NCBI RefSeq assembly: GCF_028640845.1
Contig: NC_080540.1
Coordinates: 93,198,061 to 93,262,060, forward strand
DNA length: 64,000 nt
Reading direction: 5' to 3'
Origin: Ahaetulla prasina
Lineage: Eukaryota > Chordata > Lepidosauria > Squamata > Colubridae
Below the pieces are notes generated by a model. It did not search any database. It was not told the DNA's origin and worked only from the letters and a program-made list of their open reading frames with translations. Each line of letters opens with the position of its first letter. Position 1 is the first letter of the stretch. The position numbers and the translations under genes are program-made. Positions 10,821 through 22,017 of this stretch are shown piece after piece.

Positions 10821-11008
10821 TGTAATGTATTACTGTAAGTTTTGGCGGGAGTTTTAGGCGGGAAATATCTCGTTTCTGATTGGATGCAGCCTCAGGCTGA
10901 AGTGTATATAAGGAGAGGTTTTTCTCCAGAGTTTTGCTGGGTCACACTATATTAAAGAGCTGTTGTCACTAACCTGGTCTCCTGCCTCGTCAATACCCAA
11001 ACATAACA
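10821..11008 (+). repeat. 5' LTR, 188 bp, with promoter elements
   Basis: Starts TGTAATG and ends ATAACA, the TG...CA rule. Contains an inverted CCAAT box (GATTGG, 10878-10883), a TATA box (TATATAAGG, 10905-10913) and ATTAAA (10951-10956), a plausible polyadenylation signal. It drives transcription of the full element. Matches the 3' LTR at every position I compared. Confidence 0.97.
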
Positions 11009-11009
11009 T

Positions 11010-11027
11010 TGGCGACGAGGATGGGAT
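11010..11027 (+). promoter_or_regulatory. Primer binding site, tRNA-Ser type
   Basis: TGGCGACGAGGATGGGAT lies one base after the LTR. It is the exact complement of the 3' end (with CCA) of vertebrate tRNA-Ser(GCU) as I remember it, over 18 bases. This is where minus-strand DNA synthesis starts. Confidence 0.85.
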
Positions 11028-11084
11028 ATTGAGGCAGAGCACCAGAACAGAGCTGAACTCACTACGAGAATCAAACCCAGCAAG

Positions 11085-11870
11085 GTGACGGCGAATGCAG
11101 CGATGACCGGCTACACGCCACCCACTCCGTTTGACCCTGCCCAGGAGACATGGGGAATATATATGACCCGTTTCGAAAGTTTCCTGGAGGCAACGAGCTA
11201 CAGGAGTCTCCGACAACCGCAAACGGGCTTACTTCATAAGCCACTGTGGGTCAGCAGTCATCGCCGTCAGAAGCCCTAGCGGAGCCAACACCGCTACACT
11301 CCGTGTCGTGGCAGACCCTTCAGACCCTCCTGAAGAATCACTACGCACCAGCCCGTCCAAATACGTTCGACGGTACGAGTTTGGGGAGCGCAGGCAACAA
11401 GAAGGCGAGTCTATCAGCGACTACATGGCAGCCCTGAGACAAGCCTCCAAGCATTGGAGTACCGCGATCTGGACGAAGAGCTGCTGGAACAACTTATACG
11501 GGGGGTCAGAGACATCCGTTTGAGGAGACGGTTGCTAGCCAAGAGCAACCTGACATTGGCAAACGCTCTGGACGAAGCCAGAGCCCATGAGATGTCCAAC
11601 CATGCAGCAGACACCTTACAAAAGCGACTCACGCCGATGGCGGGCGCAAAGCCGAGCACAGTCCACCACGAAGAAACCTATCGTGAGTCAACCAGCGAAG
11701 AGGAGGAAGAAGTCCACTACACCGGAAAATCGACAAGGAAGACCCGGAGGAATGCGGAAGTTGCGGGCGACATCAGCGCCAAAGATGTAAGTTCAGGGGC
11801 GCCATTTGCGGCGGTGTGAAAGGAAGGGCACCTGGCTCAAGTCTGCCGAGCACCCCAACCTTCCGCCGAA
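11085..11870 (+). pseudogene. gag: Gypsy gag, frameshifted
   Basis: Capsid/nucleocapsid precursor of the retrotransposon. An ATG at 11103 opens MTGYTPPTPFDPAQETW, a mag-like gag N terminus (a GTG-initiated frame begins at 11085). The reading then hops between frames (11085-11279, 11246-11437, 11308-11523, 11454-11819), each hop explained by one base missing from a short run. The segment 11454-11819 is arginine- and glutamate-rich. Around 11797-11850 the residues C-x2-C-x4-H-x4-C of a zinc knuckle can be seen across a frame change, which marks the nucleocapsid end. Not translatable as it stands. Length is in the normal range for a short Gypsy gag. Confidence 0.85.
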
Positions 11871-12039
11871 AATTCAAATCGGCCAATCAGAGCGGCTCTG
11901 AGTCAGAGATGCAAACCCCACATTCCGCGAAATTTCAAACCAGCCAATCAGGCGCGAGATCGGCGAGGCGACCCGCGATTGGCCAGGAAAGAAAGAGCGA
12001 AGTCAAACCGAATGACTGTTACCATAGACCACGCAGCTA

Positions 12040-12420
12040 CCCGCATCAAGAAAAGATCTTCACAAACCCGACAATTGAAGGCGTACCGTGCCGACTGGAA
12101 GTAGACACAGGATCAGCTATCACAATCATGTCCTGGGACACTTTTGTGAAAGCCTTGCCGACATCGCAAAGCGCAAGCTACAGAAACAACGGCTCCGGGT
12201 GCAGGATTACCAGGGCAACCGCATCCCTGTTCGAGGGACAACGACCGTCGAGGTCAAATGGGACATACGAAAAGACCCTGCCCATCACGTTAGTCGAGGA
12301 ACCTTGCCAAGCTTGCTGGGGCTAGACTGGTTCAGGCGTTGGGAATGGGGTGACTGGCGTCCACCGGAGCGGATGCAACCTGCAAAACGCCCTACTGGAG
12401 GAATTCGCAGACGATTCGAG
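12040..12420 (+). pseudogene. pro: Gypsy aspartic protease, frameshifted
   Basis: The catalytic motif LEVDTGSAITIM (DTG at 12103-12111) sits in the frame 11816-12325; the protein then continues in frame 12088-12618 with GLDWFRRW, typical of the protease C terminus before reverse transcriptase. One frame change near 12155 separates the two halves. The protease would cut the Gag-Pol precursor inside the particle. Confidence 0.85.
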
Positions 12421-13200
12421 GACCGTTTAGGCAAGTACAATGGGACCCCTATCTCCTTCAATTTAGACCCCCAAATAGCTCCCATTAGGTTAAAGGCAAG
12501 GAGGGTTCCTTTTGCACTCAAACCTAAAATCGACAAAGAGTTAGATAAATTAGTCAGCCAGGGGATACTAGTGCCAGTTGACCATGCCAAATGGGAGACG
12601 CCAATCGTCACCCTATAAAACCAGACGAGTCCATAAGAATTTGCGCTGATTACAAGGCTACCTTGAACAAAGCATTGCAAAAGAGCGCCTACCCAGTTCC
12701 AGTAGTGCAACACTTATTGCACTCACTAGGGCACGGACAAGTTTTCGCCAAATTAGACTTGGCACAAGCGTACCAACAGCTACCCGTAGATGCTAGCACA
12801 GCTGAGGCCCAGACCATTGTAACGCACCGGGGTGCCTTTAAGTGCACCCGGTTACAGTTCGGGTGAGTGTGGCCCGGGCTATTCAAAATTTGATGGAGCG
12901 GCTCCTACAAGGGTTACCGGGAGTCGTACCCTATTTCGATGATGTGTTGGTATCAGGGGAAGATTTAAGAGAACTGGGGAAGCGATTAAGGAAAGTTTTG
13001 GCCATTTTTAGGTCGGCAGGATTAAAAGTCAAAGCAAGCAAGTGTCAGATAGGGGTCGAATCTGTTGAATTTTGGGCTATAGAATAGACAAAAAGGATTC
13101 ACCCACTGAGAGCAAAGTCAAGGCGATAAAGAGAGCCCCAGCACCCAAAAACAAGACAGAACTCCAGGCTTTCCTGGGTCTGGTAAACTTTACGCCGTGT
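12421..13200 (+). pseudogene. pol: Gypsy reverse transcriptase, frameshifted
   Basis: Motifs in order: the linker LDPQIAPIRLKARRVPFAL, KLVSQGILVPVDHAKWETPI (fingers), ICADYKATLNKAL, FAKLDLAQAYQQLPV with the first catalytic Asp, TRLQFG, then the active site VPYFDDVLVSG (YFDD about 12930). Frames change at the C run 12611-12613, the G run 12861-12863, the C/G runs 12873-12878 (three losses that cancel) and the T run 13070-13073. All catalytic residues are still present. The polymerase would make cDNA from the element's RNA. Confidence 0.9.
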
Positions 13201-13780
13201 TTTTAAAAGACAAGGCAACCGTTGCTGAACCGCTGCATAAATTGCTTGGAAAAAACACTGCTTGGTCGTGGGGAAAGTCAGAGAATAGGGCATTTGAGGC
13301 AGTAAAAAGTTTGCTATCAAGCGATAGCCTGTTAATACAATACAACAACAGACTGCCGTTAGTATTGGTTTGTGATGCGTCCCCCTATGGAGTAGGAGCT
13401 GTACTTAGCCACAGACTCCCAAACGGCACTGAAGCCCCTATAGCGTTCTATTCACGAACGATGTCCCGGCTGAGAGGAATTACAGCCAGCTAGATAGGAG
13501 GCTCTCGCAATAGTGTCAGGGTGAAAAATTTCACGAATCGTTTTTGGGCGAGATTTCGAAATTGTCACTGATCACAGACCGCTATTGGGGTTACTGGCTG
13601 GCGACCGCCCAACGCCAGTAGCACTCTCACCTAGACTGACCAGATGGACTATTTTTTTGACCGCATACTCCTACAAGCTGCAGCATCGGCCTGGAAAGGA
13701 GCTGGGGCATGCGGACGCATTGAGCAGATGCCCATTGCCAGGAAATCGAGGACCCCACCCGGGCACCCGTTCTACTAATT
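13201..13780 (+). pseudogene. pol: Gypsy RNase H, frameshifted
   Basis: Connection and RNase H: the frame 13197-13493 carries LVCDASPYGVGAVLSHRL with the first catalytic Asp and ends at IAFYSRTMS. A cluster of run shortenings (13497-13498, 13519-13521, 13524-13528, 13546-13548) breaks the middle. The domain recovers in 13585-13782 with YSYKLQHRPGKELGHADALS, the usual Gypsy RNase H end. It degrades the RNA strand during cDNA synthesis. Confidence 0.88.
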
Positions 13781-15180
13781 GACTCTTTGGACTCGGGGCC
13801 AGTCACATCGCAGGAAGTGGCTCGGGCCTCCTACCGGGACGTTGTTTTAAGGACTGTAATCAGTTGGGTTCAAGGGATGGCCCTGCGCCGAGCGAACGTT
13901 TTAAAGGAATTTGTAAAGAAAAAGGGAATTGTCTGTGCAAGGGGTGCCTGCTCTGGGGGATAGGGTGGTAGTCCCAGAGAAACTGAGGAAAAAAGTTCTG
14001 GAACTCCTGCATGAGGGTCACCCAGGAATTGTGAGGATGAAGGGTTTGGCTAGGAGCTATGTCTGGTGGCCCCTAATGGACAGGGAAATCAGTGACAGGG
14101 TTGGCCGATGCCAAGTATGTCAGGAATCCAGACCACTACCACCCACGGCCCCAGTTTTGGAGTGGGAGAAACCCCAAGGCCCTTGGTCCCGCATACACAA
14201 TGATTTTGCCGGCCCTTCCACGGCCAAACATTTCTAATTGTGGTGGATGCATTCTCCAAATGGCTGGAGATCATCTAATGAAATCCACAACCGCTGGAGC
14301 TGTCATCTCAGCACTAAAACACCTTTTCGCCCCGCACGGGCTACCGGACACCCTCGTGCCCGATAACGGCCCACAGTTCACCGCAGCATTATTTGAAGGG
14401 TACCTGGCTGAAGAGGGCATCCGACATGCCCTCTCAGCGCCGTTCCACCCTGCGTCGAACGGCCTTGCTGAACGCTTTGTCCGGAGTGCGAAGAAGCGCT
14501 ATCACGAAGCGGCCCGGCGATTGGCAGGCACAAATCGACGCATTCCTAACCGTCCAACACAGGACCCCTGTGTGGCCACCGCCGCAGCCCAGCCGAGCTA
14601 TTAATGGGCGGAAGCTACGGTGCCCGCTAGACCGGCTACACCGAACTACGTACAGGACGGGTTCAAAACAAAACCAGATAGAATCCGAGAGTTAAACATA
14701 GGAGACTCGGTGTGGGCACATAATTACAGCGACGGCCCTAACTGGAAGAGGGGGATAGTCATAGACAAAACGGGCCCCAAATCTTATCTAGTGGAACTAG
14801 ACGATGGCAGAATCTGGAGGCGCCACATAGATCAATTAAGAAACAGATTGAGCGATAAGGCAGAATTAGGCGAGAACAGCCCTGACTATGATTTAATTAA
14901 CCCCACAGCTGACTGGAGCCGAGAACAAACAGAAAGCGTAAGCAAAGAACCAAACAGAGACTTATCTGAGTCAGGCGAGGTCCAGCGACACCCTCCGGTC
15001 CCTCTAGAGGACAGCAGGTCCGAGCCGGCGAATAATCCAGGGCCGGATGGCCGGGAGGAGGAGCTCAGAGGAACGAAAAGTCCCTCCGGCAAGCTCGACT
15101 CAACTCCAGAAAGTGAACTGCGCAGGTCCGGGAGAGTCAGGAGACGCCCCACGTACCTGCAGGACTACGTAGAGAAGTAA
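13781..15180 (+). pseudogene. pol: Gypsy integrase with GPY/F-type C terminus, frameshifted
   Basis: The zinc-binding H-x3-H...C-x2-C domain is visible at about 14010-14135 (LLHEGHPGI to CQVCQ). The catalytic core has the Asp of NDFAGP, the Asp of VPDNGPQF and the Glu of NGLAERF, with 35 residues between the last two (DD35E). Frame changes occur near 14215, 14275 and 14490-14600. The last 561 bases (14620-15180) are one clean frame ending in TAA: GDSVWAHNY, a GPY/F-like segment TGPKSYLVELDDGR, then a charged Pro/Ser/Glu-rich tail to YLQDYVEK. It would insert the cDNA into chromosomes. Confidence 0.9.
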
Positions 15181-15207
15181 TATGCAAATATTGGCAAAGT
15201 GCCTTCT

Positions 15208-15220
15208 GGGAGGGAAGGAG
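15208..15220 (+). promoter_or_regulatory. Polypurine tract
   Basis: GGGAGGGAAGGAG directly abuts the 3' LTR; this is the plus-strand primer site in reverse transcription. Confidence 0.93.
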
Positions 15221-15408
15221 TGTAATGTATTACTGTAAGTTTTGGCGGGAGTTTTAGGCGGGAAATATCTCGTTTCTGATTGGATGCAGCCTCAGGCTGA
15301 AGTGTATATAAGGAGAGGTTTTTCTCCAGAGTTTTGCTGGGTCACACTATATTAAAGAGCTGTTGTCACTAACCTGGTCTCCTGCCTCGTCAATACCCAA
15401 ACATAACA
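15221..15408 (+). repeat. 3' LTR, 188 bp
   Basis: Same sequence as the 5' LTR by direct reading, followed by the CCCTC target duplication. Identity argues for a recent insertion, since LTRs start identical and drift apart. Confidence 0.97.
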
Positions 15409-15413
15409 CCCTC

Positions 15414-18286
15414 CCTGAAAAATTTAATTTGCATGACAATATTAGGAATCAAATAAGGAAACTAAGAAAAAGCACCTGTGTACAGAGACCAATGTAATGA
15501 AAAAGATTCTGGGGATAATATACATTTAGAGAGGAAGTTACAGAATAATTATTGAAGAAAACACCATACATATTCTAGCTATGGGGAACATTTTTTTCTT
15601 TGGTAAATCTATTTTGTAAATATGTAGTATATTCCAAAGATTTAACAGTAAAACATGTTCAGATTTAACAAAGAAGAAAGACAGTGTTATCTCAAGGAAC
15701 CTGTTCATAAATATCTGTCAAATGTGAGACACGAACTCTTAAGTAAATATGAGATTAGGAGAAATGTAAATGGAAAACTCATGCGGAAACCACTTTAGTT
15801 ACCCTAACTGGATATTTCAATTCCTTTTTATTCACACTTTAAATTGACTGTGTAAACAAGTCAGAATGAAACAAGGAAAAATAACATATGAAAAGGCGTT
15901 GTATGATTTTGTAAACCAGCTTCCATCAAAAGCCTTTATTTCTTTTCAACCCTTTTTTTTCCATTTGAGAATTCAAAGGACTCTGTGCAAAAACACCCAG
16001 TCAAGATCTTTTTGCTTTGTGGATTACTTCCTCAAGTAATTTGGGTTTTTGGGTTCAGGTAGAGGTAGCTTTTGGGGAAGTAGCATGGGAAAGACATTTT
16101 TCATTTTTCTTAATATATTTTAGTAAATTCACTCCACACACTAATCTCTAATAAAAAATATACAGTCTGCATCATTGCATGATATAAACTGGGGGTAGGG
16201 GAATAACTGTTTGAATACATCTGAAAGCCCATTGGGAATTGAATTGCTTTTCAAAAAAAATAAAAATACTAAAAGAAAATGTAAATCTGCTCCTCTCCAC
16301 GTGTTCAGTCTTGCCACTCAGTCTTATTTCTACAGGGAAAGATTATCACACAAAGTTCCTCTTTCCTTGAGAGAACTCAGATTACCAAGATCGTTTTTAT
16401 TTTCTTTGATAAAACGTGACTGTAACAAGCAAAGCATATTTAATCTAGATTCCCAAGCATGTTGCTATAAATAAAATGCGAGAGGTTTTATTTACAAAGC
16501 AATGCGACACTTTTACACTTGCTCGTTTTTTGTCTTAGCTGTGCTCTGCAGTTCTAACGGCTTTCCTAATTGAATTTTACTGGCGTTCTACTTATCATTG
16601 TGATTCATATTGTAACAGGGCCTGAGAATCTCCAGTATTAGAACAGCATCCATCAGTTTACACAACTGGCACTCCCACCATGTCCTAAGGCTAATTTTCT
16701 CAAAAATATGGTTAATAATGGGTTCAGGAAAGAAACTGCATTGTGCATCCGAAAAGGGTTACACGACCAATTCATAGGTCTTTCACCAGTTCCAAGTTAA
16801 CACCAAAAGAGTGGTTTCTTTTTTCAGATATACACCCACTCACTGGATTTCTCTGAATGTGTATGTACGTGCTTTTTTATAGAGAGGCAGATGAATAAAT
16901 TGGAGGTTTGAAGTGGACAATGGAATTCCTTAGCTATTTTCCACTTCATTGTGTTCAGCAGATGTAACTGTTGTAGTAAAAAATTTCAAGAGTTGCTTCA
17001 TGAGGGAAGTTGATCTCTGTGTCATATGTAATGAGTACATTGGGAAAAATTGGAAATGGACTTTAATTCATATCAACGCACAACTCTTGGATAATAGGAT
17101 AGGATAGGATAATATTTTGTAGTAACACCGGAGTCAAATCCAAAGTTTTATGTCTTGGGTCACATCAAGGAATATTACATCCCACATTTTTTTTACTAGT
17201 ACTTGTTCCCCTAAGAACTGTGAAAATATAGTTTTCCTGAAGTACTGGATGGAAAGATGAGCACCATGATGCCTCTTCAGGCCCAGAACACTTTAAATAG
17301 CAAAACAGAGATCAATATACGTATCTTCCATTTATATTCTCCCACTGTGTTCCAGTAATGATGATATGAAGCTACTGATACTATATATATAAACCCAAAT
17401 GGGAGATTCCACAGAAAGTCATGGAGAACATCAGAGCTAAGATCCTGTGGGACTTCCAGATTCAAATGAACAGGTAGGTACTAGCTGATCAACCAGACAT
17501 CGTGGTGTTGGAAGAAATGTCCATCTGGGTTAAATTCCAAGTGGGGATAAAGATACTGGAAACATGGAGACTGCTTGGAAAGATGGTTTAATGGTGGTCA
17601 GGATCACATGGCTTGAGTTCCTGAACAGAAAAGAGGGGTGAGATCCTGTGCGCTCCCTGGCTTTATGCTTTCTCTGAGCTTTGAACTTCATGGGGCACAG
17701 GAAGAGTATCCTGATTGGTTGTCAGACTCCCAGGGGGTGCGGGTTTTAACTAGCTTTGCTGGCTGATGTAATCTTCCCAGGTGTCATGTGGCATGAGTTT
17801 CTGTTGCTAGATGGGTCCTATTGTGTTGCAGATGATGGACCATTGACAAAGGTGGAGGGGAGTGAGTTTTTGCCTCTGGCCCATTGACAAATGTGGGGGG
17901 AGACAGGAAGCTGCAAGGAGCTGCTTTGTCTTTAAAGCATGTTTCTCCATTTCTCATCCAGGGAAATATATTCTGCCTTTTAAATATTTCCTAAAATATT
18001 TCATTCTTCTAGGAGGGGGATGGGTGCTAACTTCCTACAGTGGTAATAGACAAGGACTAGAAGACAGCAGTGGTGACAGATGTAAAAGTTCCAAGGGCTC
18101 AACATCTGGAAGAAGGAGTATGAGAAGCTGGAGTAGTACCAGGATCTGAAGGAACATAGAGGAACACAGAGAGACTGGGGAAAGTAAAGGTCAAAGTAGT
18201 TTCAATGATGACAGAAGCAGACAAGGCTATGACTTCTAAGCTGGGAGGGTGGCTCCAATAGATCTCCCTCCCTCTACTCTTTCTTT
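15414..18286. other. Unassigned AT-rich DNA
   Basis: No gene or repeat family recognised in 2.9 kb. A short GGATA run sits at 17096-17111, and CCATTGACAAA(G/T)GTGG occurs twice near 17840-17895. Open frames at 16211-16474 and 17862-18149 show no domain. Confidence 0.5.
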
Positions 18287-18455
18287 CTCTCATCTATCTA
18301 ATCTATCTATTTTCTCTCTCTCTCTGTCATCTATCTCTATCCATCTACCATCATCTATCCATCTATATGTCTCTGTCTATCCGTCTATCCATTTATCTGT
18401 CTGTCTATCCATTTATCATCTATCTATCATCTATCTGTCTGTCTGTCTGTCTATC

Positions 18456-18522
<67 letters not shown>

Positions 18523-18548
18523 CTCATCATCTATCTATCTATATCTCA
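18287..18548 (+). repeat. GATA-type (TATC)n compound microsatellite
   Basis: Dense TATC/TGTC/CATC tetranucleotides with a pure (CTAT) core of about 19 units around 18456-18521. GATA arrays are common in snakes (the Bkm type). The Ser/Ile/Tyr/Leu peptide frames over it are artefacts. Confidence 0.95.
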
Positions 18549-19726
18549 TAATCACATATATGTATATCTCCTAAAGCTTCTGAATGTTTCAAACCCTGAC
18601 TGCAATAATAAGAAAAATCATATCAGGCCAAAGCCTATCTTATTCCAGAACTGTTTCTTATAGTGATCTTTCTGAGATGATTACAAACAAGAGATGGAGT
18701 CATATCCTTCTCCTGTCTTTATTGCCCTGTGAGTGTTATTTGGAGGCATGCCTCAGCTCTCCTCCATGAATGTATTCAATCCAGTTTTCAGATCATGAAG
18801 AACCTGTTAGATAAGTGAACAATTTATGACTTGAGATGCTTGTATTAAAATGATTGAAAATTTACAAATCGGTTTATAAACTCCTTGTGAATTTATTATA
18901 TAAACAAATGATAAAGTCTTCCTAATTTTAGTAAGTTTCTAAACTTTTTTTGGGGGAAACTTCATCTTGACAATGGAATCAACCAACAAACCAATATATA
19001 GTAAGATTGCCCTCTCCATACTTCATCCCCTTTCCCTCCACCATCCCCAATGGTTTTGATTTTTAGTTTAAATCTGAATGTTTCTACATGCACATTTACA
19101 AAAATGCTTTTTTTATCCACCATAAAACTTTTAAAATATATTCTCTTCTATAACTGTCATCACATGGTAGCAACTAATTCTTGAATAAGCAAGTCTGGGT
19201 GAACTGGACAGCATAAAATCCATCAGTTCGTCAAGAAAATCAGCTGTATCCACCTTATTTCAAAGCCCTCTATAAACTTCTGAGGAAACTATATGAAAAT
19301 GATATGCCCAGAACTAAGGAAGTCAAATTATTTTCTGTGCTTTGATAGCTATATATATTTTGCACTGTAGGATTCTTGTGAAATTTAGAAAGAAAAGCTA
19401 GAAGAATTGATAACTGCCGCTTAGATAATCAGAATGGTAGAAATGTCTCTTTGAACTCAGAATGTGTTTCTTCTTTTTTAAAAAAGAAATGGAGTTCTAT
19501 TTATATGTTTACCATGAGGTATCTTTATAAAATGTACTTTTCACACAAAATACAATATGCAAAAGAAGAGTGGAAATAAATAAGTTCTTGGTATGCTTTT
19601 AGACTTGCTAAACCTTGGATCAGAGGCAGAAGTTTCCCATGTATTATTTTTTTCATCCTATAAAGGGGCTCAGGACAAAGGCACAGTTCTTTCCCCTTTT
19701 ATCCTGGAAAGAATCCTGTGGAATAA
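18549..19726. other. Unassigned AT-rich DNA
   Basis: No feature recognised. Confidence 0.5.
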
Positions 19727-20074
19727 GGTAAAGTTTCCCCTGCACATGCGTGCTAGTCATTTCCGTCTCTAGGAGGCAGTGCTCATCTCTGTTTCTAAGC
19801 TGAAGAGCCAGCGCTGTCCGAAGACGTCTCCGTGGTCATGTGGCCGGCATGACTAAATGCCAAAGGTGCACAGAACACTGTTACCTTCCCACCAAAGGTG
19901 ATCCCTACTTTTCTACTTGCATTTTTTATGTGCTTTCGAACTGCAAGGTTGGCAGAAGCTGGGACAAGTAACAGGAGGTCACTCCGTTACACGGCACTAG
20001 GGATTTGAACCGCTGAACTGCCAACCTTCTGATTGACAAGCTTAACATCTTAGCTACTAAGCCACCACATCCCT
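19727..20074 (-). repeat. Sauria-type SINE, near full length
   Basis: In reverse complement: a tRNA-like head with GGCTTAGTAGCTAAGATG and B box GGTTCAAATCCC, then the squamate body (CATGCCGGCCACATGACCAC, GGAGACGTCTTCGGACAGCG) and a 3' end ACTTTACCTT matching the ACCTTT tail of Sauria SINEs. These SINEs borrow the machinery of Bov-B LINEs and are found in scaled reptiles, so this is one of the better clues to the host. Confidence 0.85.
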
Positions 20075-20879
20075 TCCACTGAGCCATCGCGAAATAGCCA
20101 GCAACTAAAAGAGATTGATGTATCTCTCACTTTTTATTTTCATGGTTATTTTAAAATCTTCATGGGCTGTTTGTTCCTGAACTACTAAATGCTAAGAACA
20201 AGTATCTGGATCTTTTCAAATGATGGAGCTTTGGCTAGTTGAGCACATTTACTGCCATGTACAAATATGTTTATAATTGACTTGCTCCTCTCTTATAATC
20301 ATGTTATTGTTTTTAGAAAAAGATGGAACCTTCCATCTTTTTTTTTTAAATGGTTTATGGGTGGGAAAGCTTTTGAAGATGTCACAGATACTTCAATTAG
20401 TGGAGAATATGTCTGAAAAATGGTTGAATACTTGATAGACTGATTCTAGGGCACCACACCAATTGTAAGAGAAGCTTGTTGGCAGTGTATTCATTTCTGA
20501 AACCAACTTCTGACTCAGTTTCTCTAATAACATAAATGGCAAAGAATCTGACTCCTTCATGGAGCATCTCTTTCTTTAGCAGTTAGTTCAGTAAGATCTA
20601 TCCCTTCTCCACAATATCAATTTATTTTGCAACTATAAAACAAAAAGCTTTTTTCAGCATGGTGGAATTCCCTATCTTAACATGTGAAACGTTGTTATTA
20701 GAATTATCCAGAGTTTGGCTGCCAAAAATGCAGGTGACCACATGAGGACAGCAGAGTTAGCGTCTTTACCCCACTTGGCGGTACCTTCAGATTTTTGCTG
20801 CTCAAAACAGAGAGCTCTAATCTACATTAAGATGATAGATTTTCCTAATTACATTTTTGGTGCCATTCTGCAACATTTT
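20075..20879. other. Unassigned DNA
   Basis: No feature recognised. Confidence 0.5.
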
Positions 20880-21125
20880 TCTCTTCCCAAAATCCCCAAA
20901 GCTTTAACCAAAGACTATCTACTATTGACCTCACCCCAGGGGCATGCATAAGAGCACCAGCGTGCCTACAGTTCCTATCCTAATGTTCCCTTTCATTGTA
21001 TCCAATTCATATAGTTATTTCATGCTTATGTTTATATATATATGCTTATATATCATATAGTTATTTCATGCTTATGCTTATATATACTGTTGTGACAAAA
21101 TAAATAAATAAATAAATAAATAAAT
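20880..21125 (+). repeat. CR1-like LINE (family B), 3' end
   Basis: AAATCCCCAAAGCTTTAACC, the C-terminal codons TATTGACCTCACCCCA, then a 3' UTR with a repeated ATGCTTATG/TATATA block and TGTGACAAAATAAATAAATA tail. It parallels 28760-29010 nearly word for word. Severely 5'-truncated. Confidence 0.85.
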
Positions 21126-21771
21126 TTGCATCTTGGGGATGCCTTGTGATTTCTAGTTGCCACTCTTATTACCGTCATTAATCCTACTGCAGTCTGCTGT
21201 AAATCTTGCATTATTTATGTTTTGTAACACTTTGCCCTAAAATCCAAATAGGATGAAAGACAAGTACTGTATGTGAATGCATTAAATAATAAATACATGC
21301 AATTATAGTCCCTCAATTGGTCTGATAGTTCAACATTGTGAAATGTCTGAAAGAAGCACTGAATTTGTAAAGGATCTTTGAGTGTTGTTAAAAGTTTCCC
21401 ACTACTATAGTGGTGTGTTTCCTGGATACCTCAGCTAACTGTTTTATAAAACGTTCATCTATATTCAAGGTCCTTTTGGGACCTGGATATATTTCAGAGA
21501 CATTTTGGAAAATTATTGTCATGAAGCCTAAGAAATAAGCCACAAATGAAATTACTATGCCTGGATTTTTAAAGCTAAAATGGTGTGTCTTTTTTGGGGG
21601 GGCTGAACTTGGTAGCTCTTTCTCTTGGCCTTCAAGACCATCCCCTCCACCCTCTACAAAACCCAGTAGAGTCCATCAGGTATCTGGAGTGGACCAAGTG
21701 AATAGGGACCACCTTCCTGTGCCAGTGTGCAGCTTTATTTGCTCCAGAGCACTAACAAAGTATTCCACTTT
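21126..21771. other. Unassigned DNA
   Basis: No feature recognised. Confidence 0.45.
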
Positions 21772-22017
21772 TAATAGAATAACAGAATTGGAAGGGACTT
21801 CGGAGGTCTTCTGGTCCAACCCACTGCTCTGGCAGGAACCCTATTTCATTTCGGATGAATCATTGTTCAATCTCTTCTTTAAAATACTCCAATGTTGGAA
21901 CATCCACAACTTCTGGTGGCAAGTTGTTCCACTGATTAATTGTTCTAAACTGTCAAGAAATTTCTCCTTAGTTCTAGGTTGCTTCTCTCCTTGATCAATT
22001 TCCATCCATTGCTTATT
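21772..22017 (-). pseudogene. CR1 LINE, 3' end of ORF2
   Basis: Minus-strand CR1 end: the AGAATAACAGAATTGGAAGG tail-side block and the complement of the last ORF2 codons (compare 55071-55300). 5'-truncated, no catalytic motif left. Confidence 0.85.

Larger units (their letters stand above)
10816..15413 (+). mobile_element. Complete Ty3/Gypsy LTR retrotransposon (mag-like), coding frames broken
   Basis: The whole insertion: 5-bp target duplication CCCTC (10816-10820 and 15409-15413), two 188-bp LTRs that I read as identical, primer binding site, gag, pol (protease, reverse transcriptase, RNase H, integrase, in the Ty3/Gypsy order) and polypurine tract. There is no envelope-like frame after integrase. 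The tRNA-Ser type primer site and the gag/pol style point to the mag lineage; from memory, Bombyx mag also uses tRNA-Ser. The coding part is broken by many one-base frameshifts, nearly all in short homopolymers, and by few if any substitution stops. Total length between duplications is 4,588 bp. Confidence 0.97.

Noticed and set aside
12285..12886. Minus-strand frames opposite the Gypsy reverse transcriptase
   Set aside because: Shadows of the plus-strand pol sequence; no domain.
18249..18663. Ser/Ile/Tyr/Leu-rich open frames
   Set aside because: Direct translation of the TATC tetranucleotide array, no start or domain support.
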